A program made the position numbers and the translations under genes. This document shows positions 8,261 to 17,768 of a stretch of 36,802 bases of DNA, in pieces. Origin of the DNA: Phycisphaerae bacterium. Its GTDB lineage: Bacteria > Planctomycetota > Phycisphaerae > SM23-33. Positions within the stretch are counted from its first letter, which is position 1. Every line of letters starts with the position of its first letter. The DNA lies in contig PUND01000076.1 in NCBI GenBank assembly GCA_003551645.1, positions 1-36,802 of the forward strand, written 5' to 3'. The notes beneath the pieces are model-generated. The model was given only the letters and a program-made list of their open reading frames with translations, was not told the origin of the DNA and made no database searches.

Positions 8261-9514
8261 ATGAAGAAGATCTGGAAATGGGCCGGTTTGGTTATCTTCG
8301 TCCCGGCCGTGACGGCGGTCCTGGTCTGGCAGGCCACAATAGGCGTGCCGGTGGACGTCAGACGGATGAGGCCGGAGACTTTCGCCGTGCGGATCGTCGA
8401 GGAGGGAGTGGTGGAAGCGGATGTCCAATACACGGTCTATTCACGCTTCCGTGACCGGGTGGTGTCGGTCCTTGTCGAAGAGGGCCAGCGCGTTGAAAAG
8501 GGCCAGCCACTCCTGGTTCTGGACGTTCGTGAGATGGAATACGCCGAGGCCGAAATTAGGGGCCGCCTGGAGGAGCTGGCAGGGGAGGAAATGAAGCTGA
8601 CGGAGACGCCAGGCGAAGCGGAGATTGCCGAGCGCAAGCTTGCGATTGAACAGGCAAAAGCCGGGCACGCCGCGGCCGAGCGCAGGTATGAACGCATCGA
8701 GCGGCTGCACCGCACAGGCGCCGCGACCGATGAGGAATACAATCAGGCGCGCGACGCCCTGACCGACGCCGAGTACGACCTCAAACGAAGCCGCAAGGCG
8801 CTTCAGGTGCTGCACGAGTCGTACGAGCCGCCGCCGGGCAGTTACGAGGCCATCGCCGGAAGGCGTGCGGCCTATGAGGCGGAGCTGGGACGAACCCGCT
8901 TTCTGGCCGGTGAGTACCGGATTTACTCACCGGCCGACGGCGTGGTGGGACGCCTGCGGCCGGAGGAGAACGAGCTTGTCGATCCGCAAGTCCCGCTGCT
9001 GACTGTCTTCCGGGACGACCGGATGAAGGTGGAGGTCGATGTGCTGGCCCGTGAGGTCTTCGAACTGGAGGTCGGGATGCCGGTGATGATGGAGCTGGAC
9101 CTTCGGGACAGGGATATCGAGTTTCCCGGAACGATCGAGAAGATCGCGCCGCAGGCGGACAAGGACATCTCGCCGCTGGGCCTTGAGGAGCGGAGAGTGA
9201 AGGTTACGGTTCGACCTGAGATACCGCAGGATGTCGGAATCGGCCCCGGCCGTGAGGTGGATGCCACGTTCATCACGCAGGAGGTGCCGGACAGCATGGT
9301 CGTGCCCAAGCGCTCGCTGTTCACCTACGCCGGCGAGGATGCGGTCTTTGTGGCCGAGGACGGCCGGGCCAGGGTGCGCCGCGTGACCACCGGCGTCGAA
9401 AGCCGCCGTGAACAGGTCATCGAGCAGGGACTGCGGGCCGGCGACCTGGTGATACTCGACCCACGAATCGACGGCCTTCGCGACGGCGCGCGGGTGAGGG
9501 TCGTACAGGAGTAG
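8261..9514 (+). CDS. Periplasmic membrane-fusion protein (HlyD/MacA-like adaptor)
   Basis: This 417-residue adaptor begins with one N-terminal membrane anchor (about 6-26, TGLVIFVPAVTAV-like hydrophobic core). A split lipoyl-like domain follows: VVSVLVEEGQRVEKGQPLLVLD near 67-88 and its second half YSPADGVVGRLRPEENELV near 223-241. Between these halves lies a long alpha-hairpin rich in A, E, R and K (about 92-190). Beta-barrel and membrane-proximal domains make up the C-terminal half. Such proteins bridge an ABC permease to an outer-membrane channel. The gene starts 4 bases after the permease stop and completes the operon. No TolC-like gene is next to it. Confidence 0.9.
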   Translation: MKKIWKWAGLVIFVPAVTAVLVWQATIGVPVDVRRMRPETFAVRIVEEGVVEADVQYTVYSRFRDRVVSVLVEEGQRVEKGQPLLVLDVREMEYAEAEIRGRLEELAGEEMKLTETPGEAEIAERKLAIEQAKAGHAAAERRYERIERLHRTGAATDEEYNQARDALTDAEYDLKRSRKALQVLHESYEPPPGSYEAIAGRRAAYEAELGRTRFLAGEYRIYSPADGVVGRLRPEENELVDPQVPLLTVFRDDRMKVEVDVLAREVFELEVGMPVMMELDLRDRDIEFPGTIEKIAPQADKDISPLGLEERRVKVTVRPEIPQDVGIGPGREVDATFITQEVPDSMVVPKRSLFTYAGEDAVFVAEDGRARVRRVTTGVESRREQVIEQGLRAGDLVILDPRIDGLRDGARVRVVQE

Positions 9515-9652
9515 GCGGCCGGCCCGGTCCACACGGCCGGCATCCGGCGGTCGTCGAGCCGTCCAGAAAGCCCGCCCACCATCACGGCAGACGTAACGCA
9601 CGCGGATTCATAGGGCCAGAACCGTGTGTGCGGACATTAGGAACGCCCGTCA

Positions 9653-10339
9653 ATGGACTCGTACATGACCGACAGGACAGGTTTGGACAACATCGCCATC
9701 GGACCCGCCAGACCCGAAGAGGCCGAGACGATGCTGCAACTGTTCGTGGACATATTCCACAACCGCGAACCGCTGACGGCGGCCGTCGGTTTCAGCAGGC
9801 GGCGGATGCTCGACCTGGGAAGGTCCGTGTACCTAGGCCCGGGCAGGCAGGCGCTTGAGAATGGGCTTTGGTGGATGGCGCGGGATACATCCCGTGGCGG
9901 CGACCCGGCGGGTATCGCGGTTTGCAACGACCTTCTTGCCGAGACACACCAGGAGGTTCCCCCAGCCACGACCGCGGCGGAGGAGGAAAGGATGGCGGCG
10001 TTCGGCGCGCTTCAGCGGGAGCTTCACCGGCCTCTGACCGAACGGTTCGACTTCGCGCCGGGCCAATGTCTGCATGTATCGGCACTGGGTGCGGCGCCGG
10101 GGTATCAGGGTCGCGGCCTGGCCACCGCACTGCTGGCCGCCGCACTAAAGGGGGCGCGGGAGTTGGGCTTTCAATACGCCACGGCCGAATGCACAGGCCC
10201 GGCCTCCTTCAGATGCCATGAGAAATGCGGCTTCGCCAGCTTGCATTGCATCCGGCCTTGTGAGTTTGAATTCCTGGGCAAGCGACCGTTTGCCGACATC
10301 AAGGACAAAGTTCATCTCATGTTCAGGGAGCTGCCCTGA
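9653..10339 (+). CDS. GNAT-family N-acetyltransferase
   Basis: The protein has 228 residues. The C-terminal half shows the GNAT acetyl-CoA site: beta-4 strand LHVSALGAAP followed by the pyrophosphate loop GYQGRGLATAL (150-160, consensus Q/R-x-x-G-x-G/A). Next comes an alpha-helix, then a strand and ECTGPASFRCHEKCGF (about 178-193), which matches the usual N-x-x-S-x-x-x-Y-x-K-x-G-F block. The long N-terminal part is closer to arylalkylamine- or phosphinothricin-type acetyltransferases than to ribosomal-protein acetylases, but I would not name a substrate. The ATG at 9653 is used. AGGA lies about 10 bases upstream; an ATG four codons later is possible. Confidence 0.82.
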   Translation: MDSYMTDRTGLDNIAIGPARPEEAETMLQLFVDIFHNREPLTAAVGFSRRRMLDLGRSVYLGPGRQALENGLWWMARDTSRGGDPAGIAVCNDLLAETHQEVPPATTAAEEERMAAFGALQRELHRPLTERFDFAPGQCLHVSALGAAPGYQGRGLATALLAAALKGARELGFQYATAECTGPASFRCHEKCGFASLHCIRPCEFEFLGKRPFADIKDKVHLMFRELP

Positions 10340-10473
10340 TCACCGCAGGTAACGCGAGATCATCAACAAGAACTGGGTTCGGTCGTCAAAGGCAGAGCAG
10401 AACGCCGCCCGGGCCTGGTTTCCACTCAAGGGACGTGTTAACGAACCGATAGATATTCCTATATAAGCAGGTC

Positions 10474-11631
10474 TTACTTTCGATTGAGCGTTCGGACGAC
10501 AAGCTCGGCGGCATTGTCGGAGGCGGACCTTGGCGGCGGGACCCTCAGTGGCCGGGCCATACTTCGAAGCTCGTAGCGCGTCTGAAGCAGATACCCCGGG
10601 TCGTTCATCACGTCATCAACCACGCCCCGCAGGCGACTGATACTGCCGGTCCAGGGGATAAGCTCCGGCACGAGCCGATGCCCGGCAAGGATGTTGACCA
10701 GCGAGAAATGCGGCGTAGGGACGCCCCACCGGCCGGAGAGTCTCCGCAGCAGCCGCAGGAGTCGGCTGGTGCGATAGAAGATGACCATCGGCACACCGAA
10801 CCACGCCGCCTCCAGCGTCACGGTCCCGCTGCCGGCTATCGCGAGATGTGATTCGGACAGAACCTCGCGCGTCCTGCCAACCGACAACTCCAGTTCCCGC
10901 CCGCGGGCGATTTTGCGGACCGCCTCGCCGCAGGTCTCGGAGGCGACGGTAAAGGTACACCTTGAGCCGGACCACCGGCGGCGCACGTAGTCGGCAACCT
11001 CCATAAGCGCCTTCGTGTGGGCCTTGATTTCCCCCGGCCGACTTCCCGGCAGCAGCGCTATCCGCCATCGACCAGACATCCATGCCTCGGAAAGGTCCGG
11101 CGGCTCGGATGCCTGTTCGGTCAGCTCGTCGAACAGCGGATGCCCGACATACGTCGCCCGCACCCCGCGATGACGCAGATATCGCTGTTCAAACGGCAGT
11201 ATGCATGCGACCTTATCCGTCAACCGGGCAAGCTTCCTCACCCGCCACGGCGCCCACGCCCAGACCTGCGGGGCGATGTAGTAAACCACCGACGCGCCGG
11301 CCTTCCTTGCGGCCGCCGCCAGATGCCAGTTAATCGCCGGTGAATCCACGGGCACATGCACGTCCGGGCGAATGTCGCCGATGGACTGCTTGACGCGACG
11401 CATCGCCCGAAGATAGTAGCCGAGCCGCAGAGCCGGGCCGGCAAGCATGCTCGCCTCGCGTGTGAGGTCGGCTATGACCTCGCATCCGGCCTCGGCCATC
11501 CTCGGCCCGGCCATACCCACGAACCTTGCCTCCGGCAGCCGTCGTCGAAGCGCGCGGATAAGCTTGGCGGCGTGAAGGTCGCCGCTGGCCTCGGCGGCCG
11601 ACATGAAGATGGTCGGTGGCTTGTCGCTCAT
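10474..11631 (-). CDS. lpxB: Lipid-A-disaccharide synthase
   Basis: LpxB joins UDP-2,3-diacylglucosamine to lipid X to form the disaccharide of lipid A at the cytoplasmic face of the inner membrane. The 385 residues match the GT19 family throughout: AAEASGDLHAA at the N-terminus (12-22), PDVHVPVDSPAINWHLA near 90, the YYIAPQVWAWAPWRV block near 116-130, VGHPLFDEL near 162, LLPGSRPGEI near 194, and SGTVTLEAAWFGVPM with FYRTS near 262-284. FSLVNILAGHRLVPELI near the end corresponds to the usual PNLLAGR-x-x-VPE-x-x. Only a weak ribosome-binding site is present. It is the last gene of a leftward group behind acpS and implies an LPS-type outer membrane. Confidence 0.95.
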   Translation of the reverse strand: MSDKPPTIFMSAAEASGDLHAAKLIRALRRRLPEARFVGMAGPRMAEAGCEVIADLTREASMLAGPALRLGYYLRAMRRVKQSIGDIRPDVHVPVDSPAINWHLAAAARKAGASVVYYIAPQVWAWAPWRVRKLARLTDKVACILPFEQRYLRHRGVRATYVGHPLFDELTEQASEPPDLSEAWMSGRWRIALLPGSRPGEIKAHTKALMEVADYVRRRWSGSRCTFTVASETCGEAVRKIARGRELELSVGRTREVLSESHLAIAGSGTVTLEAAWFGVPMVIFYRTSRLLRLLRRLSGRWGVPTPHFSLVNILAGHRLVPELIPWTGSISRLRGVVDDVMNDPGYLLQTRYELRSMARPLRVPPPRSASDNAAELVVRTLNRK

Positions 11632-11718
11632 CTGTCCGGTGAGGCGGGACTATACCCGCCCCGTTCCCTCCGTGAAAGCCCCGTCACGGCCGGAGGTCCA
11701 CAAACCTGTCGGCGGCTT

Positions 11719-12099
11719 TCAGTCCGACGCTATGGCCGAGGCGACGGCATGCGTCCGCACATGGCTTATGGAGACGAAGATGTTCGCAAGGCCCATGGAA
11801 TCGGCTATCTCACGGCACTTCCCCGTCAATCTGACCATAGGGCGCCCTGCCGGGTCGTTGCGTACCTCGATGTCGGTCAATCGTATACCGCCCCGCCAGC
11901 CGGTACCCAGCAGCTTTAACACCGCCTCCTTAGCCGCGAAGCGACCGGCAAGATGCTCGGTTTCCCGCTTGCGCCCCATGCAATATTGAAGCTCCAGCGG
12001 CGTGAAGACCCTCTGCAGGAAACGCTGTCCGTGCCGAGCGACGATCTCGGCCAGCCGGTCACAATCAACGATGTCAATTCCGTGGGCATGGACGGGCAT
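11719..12099 (-). CDS. acpS: Holo-[acyl-carrier-protein] synthase
   Basis: AcpS transfers 4'-phosphopantetheine from CoA to a serine of acyl carrier protein, which activates fatty-acid synthesis. The 126-residue length is typical. The two Mg-binding motifs are present: GIDIVDCDRL with Asp9, and FAAKEAVLKLLGTG with Glu58 and Lys57. SISHVRTHAVASAIA, the closing strand-helix of the family, lies near the C-terminus. The ATG at 12099 has GGAGAAGAT in front. The gene lies 19 bases after a small unknown gene and 87 bases before lpxB, so membrane-lipid functions are grouped. Confidence 0.93.
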   Translation of the reverse strand: MPVHAHGIDIVDCDRLAEIVARHGQRFLQRVFTPLELQYCMGRKRETEHLAGRFAAKEAVLKLLGTGWRGGIRLTDIEVRNDPAGRPMVRLTGKCREIADSMGLANIFVSISHVRTHAVASAIASD

Positions 12100-12118
12100 A
12101 TCTTCTCCGGCGTGGCGG

Positions 12119-12394
12119 CTATCGCGTATCCTCCCGCTCGATAAGCTCGCGAATCTCCGGCGGGATGAAGCTGTCTTGCAGTTCCGGCCTGCCTCGTAGT
12201 GCCTCCGCTGCTGCCTGTATCCGATCGGCGATGGAGGCCGACGGGTCCAGCAGCAACATCTGCTGGTCCCGCAGCCGCACCAGCGATCCGCCGGGATGCT
12301 CCGACGACTCGCCCGTCAGACGGACCCGCCGGACAACAATCCCCGTATCCTCCGCCAGTTTCAGCAGCGCCGAGAGTTTCTTCTGCGGATCCAT
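12119..12394 (-). CDS. Small hypothetical protein upstream of acpS
   Basis: The frame encodes 91 residues rich in charged amino acids, with no signal peptide or membrane segment. It appears to alternate helix, strands (IVVRRVRLTGESS and SLVRLRDQQMLLLD) and two helices. I do not recognise the family. It is accepted because its codon use looks like that of its neighbours, it lies 19 bases upstream of acpS on the same strand, and no other frame competes. Its ribosome-binding site is weak. Its 5' end faces the histidine kinase gene on the other strand, and the two share the intergenic region that holds a candidate sigma-28 promoter. Confidence 0.6.
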   Translation of the reverse strand: MDPQKKLSALLKLAEDTGIVVRRVRLTGESSEHPGGSLVRLRDQQMLLLDPSASIADRIQAAAEALRGRPELQDSFIPPEIRELIEREDTR

Positions 12395-12406
12395 CGCGGG
12401 CGGGCC

Positions 12407-12434
12407 TTAAGTTTCAAAGCGATTGTGCCGATTA
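12407..12434 (+). promoter_or_regulatory. Candidate sigma-28 (FliA) promoter for the soluble histidine kinase
   Basis: TTAAGTTT (12407-12414) and GCCGATTA (12427-12434) each match the sigma-28 consensus boxes TAAAGTTT and GCCGATAA at 7 of 8 positions. They are separated by 12 bases, one more than the usual 11. They lie about 75 bases upstream of the GTG start at 12510, in the correct direction. A fliA gene is present in this window, which makes the reading plausible. Confidence 0.5.
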
Positions 12435-12509
12435 CCTTTTCCGGCGCATATGCATACACGAGGCCGTTCATAGATAGCTCAACAGACCCTTTCCGACAAG
12501 AGGATACCC

Positions 12510-13280
12510 GTGACGGCCACTTCCGAAAAGACCAATACAGACAGCCAGAACACGCAGGCGGCCAAGCTTCAGGCGGAGGTCAAGGCCCTTCGCGAGGAGC
12601 TTCGTCGCGCCCGTCGCCTGGCCACTATGGGCACGATGACCGCGATGGTCGCCCACGAGTTCCGCAATATATTGACTCCGATGGTCAACTGCGCCCAGCT
12701 CGCCCGCCGCAACCCTGAACTGGCCGAAAAGGCGATGAACCGCGTCGCAAACGGCAGTCAAAGGGCGACGAGCATCTGCAGCGCGCTGCTTGGGCTGACG
12801 GACGACCGGGAAGAGCCGCAGCGCGTACGACTGGCGGATGTGGTATCCGAGGCCCTGGCGGCGATGGCCCGGCCACCTGAGCGAGACCAGATCGAGCTTT
12901 ACCTGGATATCCCGGAGGACCTGGATCTTACCGTCCGCCGGGCAGAGCTGGAGCACGTACTGCTGAACTTGCTGATAAACGCCCGCAAGGCGCTTCTTGG
13001 CAAACCCGCCGACAGGCGTATTGAGCTCGCGGCCCGCCGTGAGGGCGACGAGGTGATCATAAGCGTCACCGACAACGGCCCGGGCATCGATCAGCAGGAT
13101 CTGGAGCGCATATTCCAGCCGTTCTGCAGCAACGACGCTGCCGCCGAAGCAGATTCCGGATACGGGCTTGGGCTTGCGGTCTGCCGCGAGCTGGCCGCGT
13201 CGCTGGGCGGGGAGATTTACGCTTCCAGCGCCCCCGGCAGGCAGACCCACTTTGTCCTCCGAGTGCCGGACCCCGAATAA
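12510..13280 (+). CDS. Soluble sensor-less histidine kinase
   Basis: This is a 256-residue cytoplasmic histidine kinase without a membrane segment or recognisable sensor domain. Residues 15-38 form a coiled coil. The H-box AMVAHEFRNILTPM places the phospho-acceptor at His49. The ATPase domain has N-box LLNLLINARKALL (about 150-162), G1 DNGPGID (about 190-196) and G2 GYGLGLAVCREL (about 216-227). Kinases with this plan, coiled coil then HisKA/HATPase, often pair with NtrC-type regulators, as FleS/FlgS kinases do for flagellar genes. That link is inference, but it is supported by the sigma-28-like promoter upstream and by the NtrC-type regulator 1.7 kb away. The GTG start follows AAGAGG. Confidence 0.85.
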   Translation: MTATSEKTNTDSQNTQAAKLQAEVKALREELRRARRLATMGTMTAMVAHEFRNILTPMVNCAQLARRNPELAEKAMNRVANGSQRATSICSALLGLTDDREEPQRVRLADVVSEALAAMARPPERDQIELYLDIPEDLDLTVRRAELEHVLLNLLINARKALLGKPADRRIELAARREGDEVIISVTDNGPGIDQQDLERIFQPFCSNDAAAEADSGYGLGLAVCRELAASLGGEIYASSAPGRQTHFVLRVPDPE

Positions 13281-13315
13281 ATGGCAAAATCGTTCTCAAA
13301 TCTTCAATAGGGCTG

Positions 13316-13344
13316 TTGACACGGCATCCTCGCGGTGGTAGATT
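13316..13344 (+). promoter_or_regulatory. Sigma-70-like promoter for the SH3b protein
   Basis: A perfect -35 box TTGACA (13316-13321), a 17-base spacer and the -10 box TAGATT (13339-13344, 4 of 6) precede the ATG at 13400 by about 55 bases. The start codon is served by GGAAGGAG. Confidence 0.6.
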
Positions 13345-13399
13345 CTATTCGTGGCTTGTCAGGGTCTTGACATCCATCTCAAGCGGAAGGAGCCATGCC

Positions 13400-14914
13400 A
13401 TGAGACCGTTGGCACTGATCCCCCTGTGTGTGTTAATAGCCGCCGGCCCTTTGGCGGCCCAGAGCGACTCATCACCGACCGAGCAGGAATATAAGTACGT
13501 TGCCCGGGTCACGGGCAGCAACGTAAATGTTCGCAGTCGGCCGGACGTTCGGTACGGCTACCGGTGTGCGCAGATATCCGCGCCTGAGACCGTGCGGGTC
13601 GTGTCCGAGCGGGACGGCTGGCTGGAAATACTGCCCGTTGAAGGTTGCTTCAGCGTGGTGGCGGCCGACTTCGTCGCTCTCGACGAAGACAGCGGCATAG
13701 GCACGATAACCGGCAACCAGGTGCGGATTCGCTCGGCGGGCGACAGGCGGACCAGCAGCTTCAACGTGGTCCAGGGTGTTCTTCGCTCCGGTGACCAGGT
13801 TCGAGTTATCGGCAAGCTTACCGACCAGCAGATGCAGTGGTACAAAATAGAGCCGCCGCTGGGCGCGTACTGGTACATTTCTGCAGACTTCGCCGAGCGT
13901 ATATCGGATGAGGATGAACCGGAGGTGGTTCGCCCGCGCCCGCAGCCGGATACCACGGCGCCGGATGAGCCGGACGAGCCAGACGAGCCGACGGACGAGC
14001 CGGACGAGACCCCGGATGAGCGGGAAGTCCAGGTAAGCCGGGAGCGGAAGGCGATGGATGCCTTCCAGGAGGCCGAACAGGTCCTTCGCGAGGAGTTCAG
14101 AAAGCCCCTGCCGGAGCGGGACCTTTCCGGGCTGAAGGAGCAGTACGAAGCGATAGACGCCCCCGAAGACAGCACGCTTGAGGCGTATGTGAAGATCCGC
14201 CTCGGCCATATTCAAGAAGCCATGGAAAGACTCGAGTCCTACCACGAGGCCCGCAGCTTGGCCGAGCAAGTGGCTGAGCGACAGAGGGAGCATCAACTGG
14301 CACTGGCCCGGCTGCAGGCCGAGACGCCCAGGGTCGAGGAGGTAACCCGGTACGACGCCGAGGGGGTGCTGCTGGCCAGCGAGATTTTCACCGGTGAAGG
14401 CGCAACACCGAGGCGTTATACGCTTCGTGACACCATCAGCCGGCGAATCAACGCATATGTTCAGTCCACCAGAGGCGACGTTGACCTTTCGCAGTATGTT
14501 GGCAAGAAAGTCGGCATTTTCGGGACCAGGCGATATGACTCGGGGCTTCAACTGCACGTGGTGGAGGCCGAGAGAGTTGTGGTCCTGGCCGAGGATCCGC
14601 ACGTCCCGGATTCATCGCGTCCGACGGTGGTCCCCCGTCCGCAGCTGACGCCGACGACTCGCCCGGAGACGCCTCGCCCGGAACCCGAGGTGGATGAACC
14701 AGCCGAACAGTCGCCCGAACAGCCGCAGCCGGAACCCGCACCCGATGAAGACGAAAACGGTACCGAAGAACCGGAGCCGGACAACGCCTCGAACGACGAC
14801 GAGCCGGCGGCCAGCGCCGAAATCCTCCTGCCCGACGGGCTGGAGATGGTGACACCGGAAAACCGGGAGGAGGCCGCGGACGAGCGCCCCGTACCTGAGC
14901 ACGAGTACGACTGA
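13400..14914 (+). CDS. Secreted protein with two SH3b domains and acidic low-complexity linkers
   Basis: The product has 504 residues. The ATG at 13400 is chosen because GGAAGGAG precedes it and a signal peptide follows directly (MRPLALIPL, hydrophobic core, cleavage near AAQ). Two bacterial SH3 domains follow, about 33-95 (NVNVRSRPD at the start) and 98-168 (NQVRIRSAGD). Such domains often bind peptidoglycan or peptides. Next come an acidic Pro/Asp/Glu linker with repeated PDEP units (about 175-210), a helical segment (213-325), and a compact beta-rich domain ending DVDLSQYVGKKVGIFG and VVEAERVVVL (about 335-420). The tail is a long Pro/Glu/Asp-rich stretch. I recognise the overall plan from Planctomycetes but know no function. 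It is probably periplasmic. Confidence 0.8.
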   Translation: MRPLALIPLCVLIAAGPLAAQSDSSPTEQEYKYVARVTGSNVNVRSRPDVRYGYRCAQISAPETVRVVSERDGWLEILPVEGCFSVVAADFVALDEDSGIGTITGNQVRIRSAGDRRTSSFNVVQGVLRSGDQVRVIGKLTDQQMQWYKIEPPLGAYWYISADFAERISDEDEPEVVRPRPQPDTTAPDEPDEPDEPTDEPDETPDEREVQVSRERKAMDAFQEAEQVLREEFRKPLPERDLSGLKEQYEAIDAPEDSTLEAYVKIRLGHIQEAMERLESYHEARSLAEQVAERQREHQLALARLQAETPRVEEVTRYDAEGVLLASEIFTGEGATPRRYTLRDTISRRINAYVQSTRGDVDLSQYVGKKVGIFGTRRYDSGLQLHVVEAERVVVLAEDPHVPDSSRPTVVPRPQLTPTTRPETPRPEPEVDEPAEQSPEQPQPEPAPDEDENGTEEPEPDNASNDDEPAASAEILLPDGLEMVTPENREEAADERPVPEHEYD

Positions 14915-14997
14915 ACTGCTCGACGGATGAGCGGTTCAACCGGGCAGCGCCCGTGCCCTGGGCCGGTACCCCGCCATGAGGTCAACCAGCCGTCGCT

Positions 14998-16413
<1,416 letters not shown>

Positions 16414-16419
16414 ATCGGC

Positions 16420-17487
16420 TTACTCCGTCTTCACCGAGGCCGCCCGCCGTCCCGCCGGCAGCCGGACGGTGACGACCGTCCCGCCGCCGCGTCCCGGCGA
16501 TGCGTCTATTCCGCCCCCGACGCGGTGAACAATCTCGCGCGATATCGCCAGCCCCAGACCGACACCCCCATCGGCGGGCTTGGTTGTGTAGAACGGTTCG
16601 AACATCAGCCGGCACTGCTGCTCGCTGACGCCGCAGCCGGTGTCCGAAAACTCCACCACGCACTGGCCTTCCGAGACGGCCGCGCGTATTTTCAGCACCC
16701 CGCCGTCGGCCATCGCGTCCAGGGCGTTTCTGATGATGTTGCAGAACACCTGGAAAAGCTCGGTACCCGCGTCGGAGTCGCATCCGGAAAACTCGCCGAC
16801 AATCTCCACTCCGGCTGCGTCCGCCCTTGGGCTCATAACCCCCACCGCATCCTGCAGCAGCGTCTCGACGGGCAGCCGCCGGCCGCCGCCTCCGGACTCG
16901 CGCAACGAGCGGAGGGCATCGGCCATCCGCGCCAGTCCGCCCAGGGCGCCCTGTATGTATTGCTCGGCATCGTCGCCGGCCACGCGCCGGGCAAGGCCCA
17001 GATAGCGCATCACACCGTCCAACGGGTTGGAAAGTTCATGGGCAAGCTCGGCCGACCGGTCGGCATCTCCGGCCAGACGCCGGCTCACGGCCAGTCGCCG
17101 CTCCATGCTGACCCGGGCCGAGACGTCGGTGATGGAAACCATAAACAGCTTCTCACCCCACAACTCGCCGAGGGCGGCGAAATACAGGTCTGCCGTCATC
17201 CGCCGTCCACCGGCCTTCACCAGCGGGACGTTCGGCTGGCCGGCGGACGACTGCCCCGCGGCCAGGGAGTCCACGGCCGCCGCAATCGCATCTCCCGAAG
17301 CATCTTCCGGCGACTGAAGGACCGACGCCAGATCGTCTCCGCCTGGTAGCTCGCCCGCCGCGGCGGCGTTGCGGTGCAAGACTTTCCCATCCACGCGGAC
17401 AAGCAGGACCGGCTGCGGAAGGGCGTCCAGCGCCAATGCGGACAGGTTTTCGATGTGACGGTCCATTGCCGGTTTCAAATGAGCCAT
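16420..17487 (-). CDS. PAS-domain sensor histidine kinase (NtrB-like)
   Basis: The protein has 355 residues and no membrane segment. A PAS domain (about 13-123) begins DALPQPVLLVRVDGKVLHRN and ends MVSITDVSARV. The HisKA domain has H-box AELAHELSNPLDGVMRYL with His150. The ATPase domain has N-box IIRNALDAM, G1 DTGCGV, F-box FEPFYTTK and G2 GVGLGLAISREI. This is the architecture of cytoplasmic NtrB-type kinases, which sense through PAS and control an NtrC-type partner, here the next gene downstream. The ATG at 17487 is the only good start near the domain edge. Confidence 0.92.
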   Translation of the reverse strand: MAHLKPAMDRHIENLSALALDALPQPVLLVRVDGKVLHRNAAAAGELPGGDDLASVLQSPEDASGDAIAAAVDSLAAGQSSAGQPNVPLVKAGGRRMTADLYFAALGELWGEKLFMVSITDVSARVSMERRLAVSRRLAGDADRSAELAHELSNPLDGVMRYLGLARRVAGDDAEQYIQGALGGLARMADALRSLRESGGGGRRLPVETLLQDAVGVMSPRADAAGVEIVGEFSGCDSDAGTELFQVFCNIIRNALDAMADGGVLKIRAAVSEGQCVVEFSDTGCGVSEQQCRLMFEPFYTTKPADGGVGLGLAISREIVHRVGGGIDASPGRGGGTVVTVRLPAGRRAASVKTE

Positions 17488-17621
17488 GCTTGGTGTTGCC
17501 GGAAATCAACGAGCACGTTTCCTCTGGTCAACACTTCGGCAAAACGGCCCAGTGGCTTTGAAACTTTGTGCAACCGGTCCGGTTGACCGTTCGACCGCCC
17601 CCCCACGACGGCGGCGCATAG

Positions 17622-17652
17622 CAACGCCCCGGGGGGAGTCCACGGGGCGTTG
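17622..17652. terminator. Strong GC hairpin between the two-component pair and the oxidoreductase gene
   Basis: CAACGCCCC (17622-17630) and GGGGCGTTG (17644-17652) form a perfect 9-bp stem with a 13-base loop. It lies about 110 bases after the stop of the leftward oxidoreductase gene. There is no T-run on either strand, so it may be a weak terminator or a 3'-end stabiliser. Confidence 0.4.
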
Positions 17653-17670
17653 TGCGGCTTGTCCGCGCTT

Positions 17671-17696
17671 ATGGCGGTTTTTCCGCCATCGGTTTT
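17671..17696 (+). terminator. Second hairpin with T-run, terminator-like on the + strand
   Basis: ATGGCGG (17671-17677) and CCGCCAT (17683-17689) form a 7-bp stem around a TTTTT loop, followed by CGGTTTT. The T-run favours + strand use, although no + strand gene ends nearby. It may protect the two-component genes from antisense reading or act on both strands. Confidence 0.4.
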
Positions 17697-17733
17697 CTGG
17701 AAGTAGTTCTCCGACCAGCGAGCCCCGGCTGCC

Positions 17734-17768
17734 TACTGGCTCCTTGCTACCAATTACCGACTACCCTA
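17734..17768. repeat. Five-unit 7-bp repeat tract at the end of the oxidoreductase gene
   Basis: Successive heptamers read TACTGGC, TCCTTGC, TACCAAT, TACCGAC, TACCCTA. The pattern TAC(C/T)xxx keeps strict 7-base phase. The tract covers the stop codon (TAG, complement at 17761-17763) of the leftward Gfo/Idh gene. It resembles the other heptamer tract in this window (28264-28316) in period and in lying at a gene junction, but not in sequence. Confidence 0.5.
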
